Shown: positions 10,560-22,135, counted from the stretch's first letter. The stretch: DNA of 64,000 nucleotides from Anastatus disparis (GCA_017163975.1 JAFFSR010000017.1:62001-126000); one strand, 5' to 3'. Made by a program: numbers and translations. The notes: a model not told the origin generated them from the letters alone.

Positions 10560-10645
10560 TTATAAACTGAGATTTCACTAGATACAAAGCAACAACTACT
10601 AGTAAGGACTGTAGCTACTCACTTACTTGAAATGAATGGAAATGC
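10560..10645 (+). pseudogene. Exon 2 of the relic, 3' part
   Basis: One frame encodes E-I-S-L-D-T-K-Q-Q-L-L-V-R-T-V-A-T-H-L-L-E and ends at a strong donor GTAAGT (10646). The L-V-R-x-V-V-x-x-L motif is what I remember as the block after the SAM region in this family. Confidence 0.5.
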
Positions 10646-10682
10646 GTAAGTCAATATTATACGTGTAATGATTCTTAATACA

Positions 10683-10718
<36 letters not shown>

Positions 10719-10722
<4 letters not shown>

Positions 10723-11235
10723 TTTCTTTACAGAAAATCCAGTTTTTCCTGTTAGCTCTTGTCTCATCAATTGATTGTAAAATTTTTATTTTATTTAAAT
10801 CATTAGGCATTTTGAATTAAAGTTCATATACCTGAAAATTATGAATAAATCATTATTTTTATTAATTACTGAACATAGAAATATGATATATTACTTACTT
10901 TAATTTCATACTCTTCTTCAGACAACACATCATTCCTCTCATTTTTTTTTAGATAATGTTATTTTAATTTTCTCTTAAATTCAATCTTGATCATTTTCTT
11001 TGACTAGATCCTAAAGTTTTTCTCATTATCTTCAAACGATGTTGAATAAATCCAGATCCAGTTTTCAAATTATAATAATATTTGTAGCCATTTGCCAAAG
11101 GTGATTTTAATTTTTTCAAACTTTTTATAATAGACTTAGCTGCTAAGTCTTTATTTTTAGTACTCGAATATCTGAAATCAATAAAAAATATTTATATGGA
11201 TTATTGACATATTAATATATATACATATATATATA
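10719..11235 (-). pseudogene. Inverted duplicate of exons 3 and 4
   Basis: Reverse complement of 13020-13370 joined directly to the reverse complement of the region from about 22503 to 22675. On the minus strand exon 3' lies at about 11171-10900 and exon 4' at about 10830-10719, separated by an intron of only about 70 bp with good GTAAGT and TTTTCAG borders. Exon 4' is cut off by a (TA)n tract. It shares the TAA late in exon 3 with the forward copy, so the duplication postdates that stop or the stop is old. Together with the forward copy it forms a large palindrome around Helitron copy 1. Confidence 0.7.
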
Positions 11236-11987
11236 CTAGGGGGGGTACCTCCCTGCTCGCACTGCTCGCCAACCCCCAGTTGTGCTATAAATATAATTAT
11301 ATATTAAACATTTAAATCATTTTTAAATTTTTAAATCATTTTTTTTTTAGTTTCGTTGATAATTTAGTATATTATTTGATATATCGTAATGATTTTGAGT
11401 TTTATAAGATTTATAGGATTATTTTGTTATAATTCCTTTTTTATATCTTTTTTCTCATTTTAAACATTTTATGAGATATATCAAAAATTCATACTAAAAT
11501 TTATAAATTTATTATGATATTGTAAATGAAATTATTACATGATCATTATATCATATTTTATTTAAAATTTAGTTATTTATATAACAAATAAATAAATAAA
11601 ATAATTTTAAATTATTTTATACTTACTTATATTACATTTACCTGTATAAAAATTATGAATATGTTTTTTTTTATTTATTGTTGTTAGTAGTTAAATTATT
11701 TATTTATTAAAATTTCGATTTATAAATTTTAAATAATCATAACTTTTAAATATTTTGGTTAATTTTTAAATATTTTATTTTTTTTTTATTTTTAATAATA
11801 TTGATAATGTTTAAAAATTTTTTTTAAATTTATTATTATATATTGAAATATTTATGATTTATTTTAATTTTTCATATTTTATTAATAATGTTAGCTAATC
11901 TTAATAAATATTTAGAATAAATTTCATGATTTTGATTAAAGTAATATTCTGCTATTGGTTTGCGTATTATTTTTTTAATATTTTTTT

Positions 11988-12293
11988 CTAAACTATGTTA
12001 GGTACAATATCTCTGTTTTTCGATTCATTTTGAATATATATTTTATTTACATTTTTACAACGTGAAAGAGGTATTTGTGCTTCTATGTTATATTTGAATA
12101 ATTTAGTTATTTTTAATCGCGTTTCATTACATAATCCATTTTTTATACTTAAATTTCGAATTAACATAATTATGGTATTTACTTTTAATTTCAGTTCGTG
12201 TGGAGGTAATCCTTCTCTTATGTTATTTAACATTTCTATTGAATAATTCAAATGAATATTATCATCCGTTTGATCTACACCTTTGTAAAACAA
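11988..12293 (-). pseudogene. Helitron helicase C-terminal fragment
   Basis: Matches part of the helicase at 18413-19993 (E-M-L-N-N-I-R-E-G-L-P-P-H-E-L and S-R-C-K-N-V-N-K-I-Y-I-Q-N) but lacks the motifs between them, so the copy carries a deletion of about 100 codons as well as the whole N-terminal helicase core. Not functional. Confidence 0.8.
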
Positions 12294-12422
12294 ATATAAA
12301 TAGTTATTAATCTTGAAAGTTATATAAATTTAAACATAAATATTAACATCAATTAATTTTAAAAGTTGTATAAATCAATACTATTAAAGGTTTATAATGT
12401 AAGGTGGTGTGGAAATCTGAAT

Positions 12423-12533
12423 CCTCAACACTATATGCTTATTTTTATTTTAATACAATAAAATATTTATAATATGAACAAATTATTAAAAATCATTATG
12501 TTTTCAACAAATGAATTAATTATAGTGTTGAGG
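12423..12533. mobile_element. 111-bp MITE, ends CCTCAACACTATA
   Basis: Terminal inverted repeats CCTCAACACTATA / TATAGTGTTGAGG bound 111 bp of AT-rich sequence. A copy of equal length with the same ends is at 16831-16941. Both are adjacent to a segment AATGTAAGGTGGTGTGGAAA, but in opposite orientation relative to their Helitron. Confidence 0.65.
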
Positions 12534-12780
12534 AATTGTAATAGAATTAATTTAAATTTATATTTATTAATTTGAGATAAACTATGTAAAAAATGGTAAT
12601 AAGATATCTGATGAGGCACATGTTTTTCATTTTACATATAATAAATTGTAATTTTATGCAACTACTTTCGAGTTTTCAACAAAAAAAAATTAAAATTTTT
12701 ATATTTTTATGTAATATTATACTTAAAATATAATAAAAAAATATAAAACTATATTATGCAATATTTGATGGTTCTAAAAG

Positions 12781-12957
12781 GTTGTTGGGGGGATTGTGGG
12801 GGGGGATTGTGGGGGGGCAAGAGGGGGGCAAGAGGGGGGTTAGTGGGGGGTCTATGGGGGGGCGTGGGGGGTAATGATCGATAACATAAAATAACGTAAA
12901 TTTACGTTATTTAATTAATAAAAATCATGTGGGGGGGCGTGGGGGGATGTGGGGGGC
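12781..12957 (+). repeat. G-run cluster (G-quadruplex-type) with a 22-bp palindrome
   Basis: About a dozen runs of six to eight G on the plus strand, separated by short spacers (ATTGTG, CAAGA, TTAGT, TCTAT, CGT). Between two groups of runs lies AATAACGTAAATTTACGTTATT (a perfect palindrome; 12888-12909 approximately). It sits near the 5' end (minus-strand sense) of Helitron copy 1. Confidence 0.8.
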
Positions 12958-12999
12958 ACCGACTGAATTTTTGGTTCATATAACTATATAATATAGGAA

Positions 13000-13042
<43 letters not shown>
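13000..13042. repeat. (TA)n microsatellite
   Basis: Simple TA tract separating Helitron copy 1 from the right arm of the exon 3 inverted repeat. Confidence 0.95.
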
Positions 13043-13048
<6 letters not shown>

Positions 13049-13086
13049 TGTCAATAATCCATATAAATATTTTTTATTGATTTCAG

Positions 13087-13359
13087 ATATTCGAGTACTA
13101 AGAATAAAGACTTAGCAGCTAAGTCTATTATAAAAAGTTTGAAAAAATTAAAATCACCTTTGGCAAATGGCTACGAATATTATTATAATTTGAAAACTGG
13201 ATCTGGATTTATTCAGCATCGTTTGAAGATAATGAGAAAAACTTTAGGATCTAGTCAAATAAAACGATCAAGATTGAATTCAAGAGAAAATTAAAATAAC
13301 ATTGTCCAAAAAAAAATGAGAGGAATGATGTGTTGTCTGAAGAAGAGTATGAAATTAAA
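13087..13359 (+). pseudogene. Exon 3 of the relic
   Basis: Acceptor TTGATTTCAG and donor GTAAGT. The frame reads Y-S-S-T-K-N-K-D-L-A-A-K-S-I-I-K then a Lys-rich stretch, Y-Y-N-L-K-T-G-S-G-F-I-Q-H-R and a basic R-S-R-L-N-S tail. An in-frame TAA precedes N-N-I-V and an acidic end E-E-E-Y-E-I-K. The block corresponds to the 'A-K-x-I-I/V-K ... K-Y-K-M' section that I recall following L-V-R-x-V in this family. Confidence 0.55.
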
Positions 13360-13370
13360 GTAAGTAATAA

Positions 13371-14076
13371 CATTTCTTGTCAACGCGAACGCGCAAACAC
13401 ATCTAAACATGTACTTAAGATTTGTATTTATATATATGGGACCGTTTTGTCAATTCGCATGCACCCACACACATGGGCTTATGAATATATATATAAACGT
13501 ATGAAACGTAGAGATTGGGGACCTTAAGGTCATTTCACAATACATTTTTTTTTACGAAAATTTTCTCACTTTTAACTAAAGACATAATTCCTCCTTTCTT
13601 ATAGAAATGTATGTAACCCTTAAAATAAAGGACCTTAAGGTCATTTCACAAAATTTTTTTTTAAATATACAAGAATTTTTTAATTTCATCTGAAGAAATA
13701 ATTTTTCTTATTCCGTGTAAGAATCTTAATTCATACATATAGATATACAAATAACATTAAGAGATTGAGGACCTGGTCCTCAATCACTCAAAAGGTCCCC
13801 AAAGTCTACGTTGTATCTATCAAAGGTCCTCAAAACCTACGAAGGATGTATTTATACGTATATATACGTATGTGTACTCATATACATGGGATATTTAATG
13901 TTAATTCACACGCGCGCGTGCACACACACAGATTTATATATACGGAACGTTTCATGTCAATTAACATGCATGACACACGTACTTAAGTTTATATATATTT
14001 TTCTTCATATATATATGGGACTGTTCCTGTCATAGCGTATGCACGCACACACATGGGCTTATGAATTTCTTCAAAG
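13371..14076. repeat. Minisatellite arm, inverted with respect to 20700-21046
   Basis: ACATTTCTTGTCAACGCGAA and the next 80 bases are the reverse complement of the segment ending at 21046; a second block (13860-14065) mirrors 20740-20930. Inserted in the left arm only are 13490-13800, which hold two copies of GGACCTTAAGGTCATTTCAC (about 13514 and 13630) and a perfect hairpin at 13763-13785 (GATTGAGGACC, one-base loop). Open frames here (13765-14035) are low-complexity by-products. Confidence 0.7.
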
Positions 14077-16417
14077 CTTTTGAATATTATGTCTGTTATT
14101 TTTTGTTTTAAGTCATTATTCAAACTGATGAATACTATTTTATTATATTACTATTACTTTTAAAAAAGTATATTTTAGGCGAGTTTAGTTATTAAACAGT
14201 ATAGTATTTTTCAGAACTTTTTTCTAAATATTTCTTTTTTTTTTACTACATACATCATATTTTTTTTTTAATTTCAGTTCTTGAGAGTACTCAAATGAAT
14301 GGAGTAACTATTATTAAGTTTATACCTTTTACTAGATTTATCTATAGTTTTTGCTTAAGAAAGTTTTGAAATCAATCAAGCAATCGTCGAGTACTTTTGT
14401 ATTCAATTCATTTTTTTAATAATATAAAATCCATAAAATGTTTAATTTATATTCTCTTTGATAGACGAATATTTGGAAAAACTTTGCCAAATAATTTTTG
14501 AAAATAAGGGATTATTGAGATGAAGAAAGCGATGATAGTACACATCAAAATTAAAAAAAAATGATTTATCGGATCAACTTATTATTCCATTTATGAGTGA
14601 ATATTACTACTTAAACATTGATGAACTATACTTGATCTTAGTGATATCTATGTTATTTTATTCCTGATGAAAGATTCACTTAATAAACAATTTCCGAAAC
14701 AATTAACTTCAAAGTTTCGGAATAATTTTCTATTTAATATACTACGGTTAAAGACCAAAATTGTGCAATTTTATTTCTAAAAACTTGGCAGAAGAGCCAT
14801 TAGCTTCTAACAACTTATATTTGAGAATTTGCTGCCATCAACTTCAAAATTATTTATGCCTTTTTTAAAACTTTCCGGGAAGATACCCTTTCTAATTGTA
14901 ATACTTTTAATAAAATAAAATTATGCATTCTCTATCTCATCACACTATCTATCTTTTTATTTCCAAGTGCTGTAAAATATATTAAATTTTACTAAATATC
15001 TACAAAAGAACTTGCCAGGCCCGTGGTTTAATATTTTGTTGGTGAAATGCTCAATGTATGTGAGTACTGCTTTATAATTGAAGCTAATTCAAGTGTGTTG
15101 AATAATAAGTAAAAATATGAATCTATAAACCAATTGTGTACATGTACTGTATTATATTGATAGAAAATATTTTATTCAATATTCAACGACAAAGAACAAA
15201 GATACATCCTAATACAATGAACAAAATTCTATTTTGACCTTGAAAATTATTTTTTGTAATGCATGCGATGTAATACGAAAAAAAATTCTTAGTCTCCTCT
15301 CACTTATCTTTACTATATAAACCTTTCAATTTTTAACTACACCATAAAATATTAAACCACGGGCCTGGCAACTTCTTTTGTAGATATTTAGTAAAATTTA
15401 ATATATTTTACAGCACTTGGAAATAAAAAGATAGTGTGATGAGATAGAGAATGCATAATTTTATTTTATTTAAAGTATTACAATAAAAAAGGGTATCTTC
15501 CCTGAAAGTTTTAAAAAAGCATAAATAATTTTGAAGTTGATGGCAGCAAATTCTCAAATATAAGTTGTTAGAAGCTAATGGCTCTTCTGCCAAGTTTTTA
15601 GAAATAAAATTGCACAATTTTGGTCTTTAACCGTAGCATATTAAATAGAAAATTATTCCGAAACTTTGATGTTAATCGTTTCGGAAATTGTTTATTAAGT
15701 GAATCTTTCATCAGGAATAAAATAAAATAGATATCACTAAGATCAAGTATAGTTCATCAATGTTTAAGTAGTAATATTCACTCATAAATGGAATAATAAG
15801 TTGATCCGATCAATCTTTTTTTTTTAATTTTGATGTGTACTATCATCGCTTTCTTCATCTCAATAATCCCTTATTTTCAAAAATTATTTGGCAAAGTTTT
15901 TCCAAATATTCGTCTATCAAAGAGAATATAAATTAAACATTTTATGGATTTTATATTATTAAAAAGTAAGAATTGAATACAGAAGTACTCGACGATTGTT
16001 TCATTGATTTCAAAACTTTCTTTAGCCGAAACTGTAAATATTTCATGAATTTTATATTATTAAAAAGAATAAATTAAATACAGAAGTTCTCGACGATTGC
16101 TTGATTGATTTCAAAACTTTCTTAAGCAAAAACTATAGATAAATCTAGTGAAAGGTATAAACTTAATAATAATTACTTAATTCATTTCAGTACTCTCAAG
16201 AACTGAAATTTAAAAAAAAATATGATGTATGTAGTAAAAAAAGAAGAAATATTTAGAAAAATGTTCTGAAAAATACTATATTGTTTAATAACTAAACTCG
16301 CCTAAAATATACTTTTTTAAAAGTAATAATAATATAATAAAATAGTATTCATCATTTTGAATAATGACTTAAAACAAAAAATAACAGACATAATATTTAA
16401 AAGCTTTGAAGAAATCT
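14077..16417. mobile_element. 2.3-kb foldback element
   Basis: Arms of about 960 and 1070 bp mirror each other: TTCTTCAAAGCTTT at the left end, AAAGCTTTGAAGAA at the right; AGAACTTGCCAGGCCCGTGG near 15007 faces CCACGGGCCTGGCAACTTCT near 15357. The unpaired centre is about 310 bp. The right arm has an extra duplication of a unit with GAATACAGAAGTACTCGACG (near 15973 and 16076; a third copy at 16488 just outside). Neither arm has a recognisable coding region; the 69-codon frame at 15408-15617 is not supported. Confidence 0.75.
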
Positions 16418-16575
16418 TATTACATTCGAAAATTAAAAGTGTAATGATATTTTTATGAATTTATTATTATTTTAAAAAGAATGAATTGAATACAGAAGTA
16501 TTCGACGATTGCTTGATTGATTTCAAAACTTTCTTAATGAATATTAATATACATGAAAAAAATTGGCATAAAACG

Positions 16576-16579
<4 letters not shown>

Positions 16580-16624
<45 letters not shown>
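16580..16624. repeat. (TA)n microsatellite at the Helitron insertion point
   Basis: TA tract directly adjoining the CTAG end of Helitron copy 2; copy 1 also abuts a TA-rich stretch, consistent with A/T target preference. Confidence 0.95.
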
Positions 16625-16625
<1 letters not shown>

Positions 16626-16830
16626 TAGGGGTACCCCCTGCTCGCGCTGCTCGCCAACCCCCAGTTATGCTATAAATATAATTATATATTAAACATTTAT
16701 TATTAATATTATATTATATAATGTAATATTATTTAATTTATTATATAATATAATTTTTATCTAAACTCTAAATAAATATTTTTACTATTTCTATTAATAT
16801 TAATTATTTATGTTACTTTATATAAAAATA

Positions 16831-16941
16831 CCTCAACACTATTTTGTTCATTATATTTCAAAAAGAAGAGATATATATAATTATTATTAATTCATTATTT
16901 TTTTATTTTTATAAAAAAAGAAGAGATATATAGTGTTGAGG
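16831..16941. mobile_element. 111-bp MITE, second copy
   Basis: Ends CCTCAACACTAT and ATAGTGTTGAGG as in 12423-12533. The neighbouring TTTCCACACCACCTTACATT is the complement of the flank of the first copy, so the MITE plus about 45 bp behave as one module that is inverted relative to the Helitron. Confidence 0.65.
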
Positions 16942-17810
16942 TTCGGCTTTCCACACCACCTTACATTTCAAACCTTTATCAATATAACTTATAAATATTT
17001 ATTTTCTAAATCAATATTAATTTTGAATAAATTTGTAAAATTTTTTTGTTAATATAATTATATAATATATGAAGTTTTAAAAAAGGTGTGTAACATAGAG
17101 GTACCTTGATGGCGCGTTAGATTTTTTGATTAGTGGAAACCCTCGCCAGTAGCCCTAAAAACCACTTAGTCTTATAAAATATATTTTATTTTAAATATTT
17201 ATAATATATTTAATTATATGTAGTATAACTTAAAAATAGTGTTATTATTGTTATGATATTAATGATCATTAGTTTAAAATATATTGAAAATTTTGTTGAT
17301 AATTTAGTATATTATTTGATATATCGTAATGATTTTGAGTTTTATAAGATTTATAGGATTATTTTGTTATAATTCCTTTTTTATATCTTTTTTCTCATTT
17401 TAAACATTTTATGAGATATATCAAAAATTCATACTAAAATTTATAAATTTATTATGATATTGTAAATGAAATTATTACATGATCATTATATCATATTTTA
17501 TTTAAAATTTAGTTATTTATATAACAAATAAATAAATAAAATAATTTTAAATTATTTTATACTTACTTATACTATATTTACCTGTATAAAAGTTATGAAT
17601 ATGAATTTTTTATTTATTGTTGTTATAAGTTAAATTATTTATTTATTAAAATTTCGTTTTATAAATTTTAAATAATCATAACTTTTAAATATTTTAGTTA
17701 ATTTTTAAAAATTCTAATTTTTTTTGTTTTTAATAATATTAATAATTTAAAAAAATTTTTTTTTAAATTTATTATTATATATTTAAATATTTATGATTTA
17801 TTTTAATTTT

Positions 17811-18265
17811 TCATATTTTATTAATAATGTTAGCTAATCTTAATAAATAATTAGAATAAATTTCATGACTTTGATTAAAGTAATATTCTGCTATTGGTTC
17901 GCTTATATTTATTTTATATTTTATAATTTCATTCGCATAATATTTATAATACTCTGGTACTTCATTCCAATTTTTAAATTCAAATTGTTCATTATTTTCC
18001 TCTATATACGAATTAATAATATTATTTAATTGAGAAATTATTGTATTGCTTATTGAACTATTATTATCTAGACTTTCTAAATAATATTCATATTCTTCTT
18101 GGAAATTTAAATGTTCTTCAATTTGATCATTTTAATTTTCCATCAATTGTTGATCATTGACATTGTTAATTTCAACATAATGACCTTCTATTGGATCCCA
18201 TTCAATCATTTGTTGATCATTAACATTGTCAATTTCAACATCATTAATTGAATTCCATTCCATTA
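17811..18265 (-). pseudogene. Acidic accessory ORF downstream of the Helitron helicase
   Basis: From an ATG at 18265 (minus strand) about 150 codons run to a TGA near 17811 with one internal TAA. The N-terminus has a duplicated phrase around V-E-I-D-N-V-N-D-Q-Q and I-E-W-D-P; the rest is rich in Asn, Glu, Tyr and Ile, ending with W-N-E-V-P-E-Y-Y-K. No domain recognised. The C-terminal part is also retained in Helitron copy 1 (near 11880-11960), so it is a regular component of this family. Function unknown. Confidence 0.45.
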
Positions 18266-18412
18266 TATTTTTTTTATTTATATATTATTAAAAATTTTTA
18301 ATGTTTATAATTAATATAAATATAACCTGAAAAAAAATAAAGTTTAATTAATAAAATAATTTATAAAAAATTTATTTAAATAACATTAAATTTTTGTTAA
18401 ATTATAATAAAA

Positions 18413-20577
18413 TTATTTTTCTAATATTTCTTTCCAAACTATGTTAGGTATAATATCTTTGTTTTCCGATTCATTTTGAATATATATTTTATTTACATTT
18501 TTACAACGTGAAAGAGCAACATATAATTGCCCGTGAGAAAATAAAGGTTTTTTGATGAATATTCCTATATTTTCGAAACTTTGGCCTTGAGATTTATTAA
18601 TTGTTATAGCAAAAGCTAATATAACAGGAAATTGTTTTCTATATAAAATAAATGGTAAAGATGATGATTCATTAGTGTTTAATTTAATACGTGGTATAAA
18701 AACTTTATTTCCTTTATTTTCTCCAGTAATTATTTGTGCTTCTATGTTATATTTGAATAATTTAGTTATTTTTAATCGCGTTCCATTACATAATCCATTT
18801 TTTATACTTAAATTTCGAATTAACATAATTATGGTATTTACTTTTAATTTCAGTTCGTGTGGAGGTAATCCTTCTCTTATGTTATTTAACATTTCTATTG
18901 GATAATTCAAATGAATATTATCATCCGTTTGATCTACACCTTTGTATGTTGCATAGTCAATGCTATAATAAGTTTTTGTTTCATTCTTAATTAATTTTAA
19001 AATTCTGTTATTTAAAATATTTACATCTTCATTATGTGTACTCAAAATGACATTTTTTGAAAAACAATAATTTTCGTTAATGTTTTTATAAATTTTGGCA
19101 CAGACGTCATTAGTTTTCCATTCTTCTGGAATAATAAATGGATTAATGTTTCCTTCTCCTATATTTAATAAAAATGAAGAGAAACTGTCATTATTAGATC
19201 TTATGTTTTTTTTTAATTTAAAAATATGAAATAAGGGCCAAAGATTTGAATATTTTATAGTCTCTTCAATTATAGTATTTCTTCTTCCATATTTTAATAC
19301 TGGTAGAATTTGTCGAAAATCTCCACTTAAAATAATTATTTTTCCACCAAAACTTTTATCATTATGACAAACATCTTTTAAAGTTTTGTCTACGATTTCT
19401 AAAGCTCTTTTAGGAATCATAGATGCTTCATCCCATATAATTATATCTGTTTCTCTTAATTTTTTTTTATCTGAATTAAATTTTAAAAATGCGCTTTCAA
19501 TGTTATTTAAATCCAATGGTAATCTAAAAGTTCTGTGACTTGTTAAACCTTTAGGTAATAAAATTGAAGCTATTCCGGTCCAAGCCATCGATAAAAATTT
19601 TTTTTTAATGCTTATATAATAATATATTAATGTTTTGTATAAGAAAGTTTTTCCGGAACCTCCTGGTCCATCTATGAAAAATATTTTTTGTTTATTATTT
19701 ATTATTTTTTCAAAAATTTGTTTTTGATCATTATTTAATTGTTTATACATTTTATCAAATTTTTTTTTACTAAAATTTATAATTTCATCATTAATTTCTT
19801 CATTTTCTTCAATGTATGTTTTATTTGGTTCTGGTAAACCAAAATTTTCACATGACATATCTTCTAAATTTAATATTTGATTAATATGTGATAAAGCTTT
19901 ATTTTCTTTATTATCTTTAAAATCTTCTGTAAAAAATTTTTTATATTTGTTCCAAATAATTTTACCTTGAATATTTTCACATAGTAAAAACATGCAAAAA
20001 ATTTACGTAGTTGTATTGGTAACATAACTTGACATGCTTCTTCAAAAATATAATAAATTTCATTTTCGTGCTCAATTAAATTCATTGCTAAAGCTGTTTC
20101 TTTATAAGTATTATAAGTAATATTTTCGTGAGTTCGTAAATCTGTATAAGATGTTGCACCTTTTATTCTATTTAATATTAATTTTAAAAAAAAACGTTCA
20201 CTATCTTTAGGAGATACTACATTTAATCTACCAATAGCTATGTTTTCTCTATTTTTTGATCGTTTTATCCAAGATTTTGTGTTAGAATTGAAAATATAAT
20301 ATTGTGGTATGTTAACATATTTAATTTTTTTAGCAAAATCATCTTTTTTTATTCAAAGTAAACCATGCGGTTAACGTTGTTTCGTATTTATTTAATGCTG
20401 AATCTATATCATTTTCATTAAAAATTATTTTTTGTTGATTTTCTGTATGAATACTTAATCTTATTACAGAATGACTTCTGCCACATAATGGTAATTCTTG
20501 TAATCTCCATGCTGCTTCCATTGGACTTAAGTATCTACCATCTATATATTGTGTTATTTCATCATGAAACTGAATTT
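18413..20577 (-). pseudogene. Helitron RepHel helicase part (PIF1-like SF1B)
   Basis: A 526-codon frame (19993-18413) carries Walker A G-P-G-G-S-G-K-T, Walker B D-E-A-S-M, G-D-F-R-Q-I-L-P-V, T-I-N-K-S-Q-G-Q-S-F and the final L-Y-V-A-L-S-R-C motif, the full PIF1 set. Upstream in shifted frames (20085-19870 and 20577-20339) are the preceding parts typical of Helitron proteins: Y-I-D-G-R-Y-L-S-P-M-E-A-A-W-R-L and F-E-E-A-C-Q-V-M-L-P. Helitron helicases unwind DNA during rolling-circle transposition. Two frameshifts near 20340 and 20000 and loss of the Rep domain make it non-functional, though the helicase core is intact. Confidence 0.88.
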
Positions 20578-20579
20578 TT

Positions 20580-20587
20580 AATATAAC

Positions 20588-20665
<78 letters not shown>

Positions 20666-21755
20666 ATGTATATGTGGGTGTGCGCGCATGTGAATTAACA
20701 TAAAATATCCCATGTATATGTAGATACATATATTCATAAGCCCATGTGTGTGCGTGCATGCGCTATGACAGGTCTCATATATATATGAAGAAAAATATAT
20801 ATAAACTCGAGTATGTGTGTCATGCATGTTAATTAACATGAAACGTCCCGTATATATAAATCTGTCTGTGTGCACGTGTGCGTGTGAATTAACATTAAAT
20901 ATCCCATGTATATGAGTACACAGATATACACACACGTATATATATATATATATGCGTGCATGCGAATTGACAAAACGGTCCCATATACATAAATACAAAT
21001 CTTAAGTAGATGTTTAGATGTGTTTGCGCGTTCGCGTTGACAAGAAATGTCAAATATATGAGAACCGGTGCGTGCGTGTTGACATGATACGTCACATATA
21101 TGTAAACCTAAGGGCACTCGGATAAGTGTATTAGAGTTGTCATGAAATGTCCCATATATATAAACCTGTATGGGCGTGGGTTATAATTGACGTGAAAACT
21201 CCTATGTATATTAACGTGTGTGCACGCATGCGAATCGATATGAAATGTCCCATATGTATAAATCTGTGTCTGTGCGTGCGTTTGAATTGAAATGGAAAAT
21301 TCCATGTTTATTAACGTGTGTGTGCATGCATGCGAATTGACATGAAATGTCCAATATATATAAACCTGTGTGTTTGTATGCGTATAAATTGACATTAAAA
21401 ATCCCATGTATATTTACTTGTGTGTGCATGCATACGCAACGACATGGACTGTCCCATATATATATAAACCTGTGTGTGCGTTCGTGCCCATTGACATGAA
21501 ATGTCCCATATATATATATATATATATAAACCTGTGTGTATGCGTTCGAATGGACGTGAAAAATCCTATGTATATTAACGTGCGTGTGCATGCATGCGAA
21601 TCGACATGAAATGTCCCACATATATAGAAAAGCCTGTGATTATGAGTACGTACGAGTTCACATGAAATGTCGCATATATATTTATATGTACATATATATA
21701 TATATATATACATATATATAATCCTGTGTGTGTTCGTGCGCATCGGCATGAAATG

Positions 21756-21819
<64 letters not shown>

Positions 21820-22135
21820 GTATGTGCGTGCGTTCAAACTTACGTGAAAAATCCTATGTTTATTAAAGACTGTGTGCATGCATGCGAATAGACATGAAAT
21901 GTCCATTATATATAAACTTAAGGGTACTCGGATGGGTGTGTGCGCGTTGTCATGAAATGTGTACCACATATATAGAAAACCTGTACTTATGAGTACGTGC
22001 TAGCCGACAAGAAATGTCCCATGTATGTATGTATGTATATACATATATGTAAACCAAAAAATATACGGGTCTACAGGTGCAAGTTGACATGAAACGGACC
22101 ATGTATATATATACATAACATATGTATCAATGCGC
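20580..22135. repeat. Minisatellite with GACATGAAATGTC dyads and alternating purine-pyrimidine tracts
   Basis: After a (TA)n tract (20597-20661), diverged units of about 55-60 bp repeat to about 22130. A typical unit has GACATGAAATGTC (five-base dyad around GAA), CCATATATATA, AAACCTGTGTGTGCGTGCG and a variable GAATTGACGTGAAA. Because the repeat is open in several frames it produces long Tyr/Ile- and His-rich reading frames on both strands, which I do not treat as genes. A TA tract also occurs at 21758-21812. Confidence 0.85.

Larger units (their letters stand above)
11236..12990 (-). mobile_element. Helitron copy 1, internally deleted
   Basis: Starts at 11236 with CTAGGGGGGGTACC, the reverse of a Helitron-like 3' end (palindromic GGGTACC then CTAG, followed by T). 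From there about 700 bases align with the start of Helitron copy 2 (16625 on and 17290-17900), including TTGATATATCGTAATGATTT. The alignment then skips to the helicase C-terminus (11988-12293). The right limit near 12990 is approximate, set by shared sequence with 20565-20595. Confidence 0.6.
16625..20577 (-). mobile_element. Helitron copy 2, 5'-truncated, encoding helicase
   Basis: The plus-strand start CTAGGGGTACCCCC is the reverse of a Helitron-like 3' end (GGGGTACCCC-CTAG before T). Inside on the minus strand lie the helicase (to 20577) and an accessory frame (17811-18265). The Rep nuclease half is missing because the coding region runs into a (TA)n tract and minisatellite at 20580, so autonomy is lost. 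Shares several hundred bases with copy 1. Confidence 0.75.

Noticed and set aside
20339..22000. Long Tyr/Ile- and His-rich frames on both strands
   Set aside because: They are translations of the minisatellite and TA tracts; only the last part of the 20998-20339 frame (below 20577) is real Helitron sequence.
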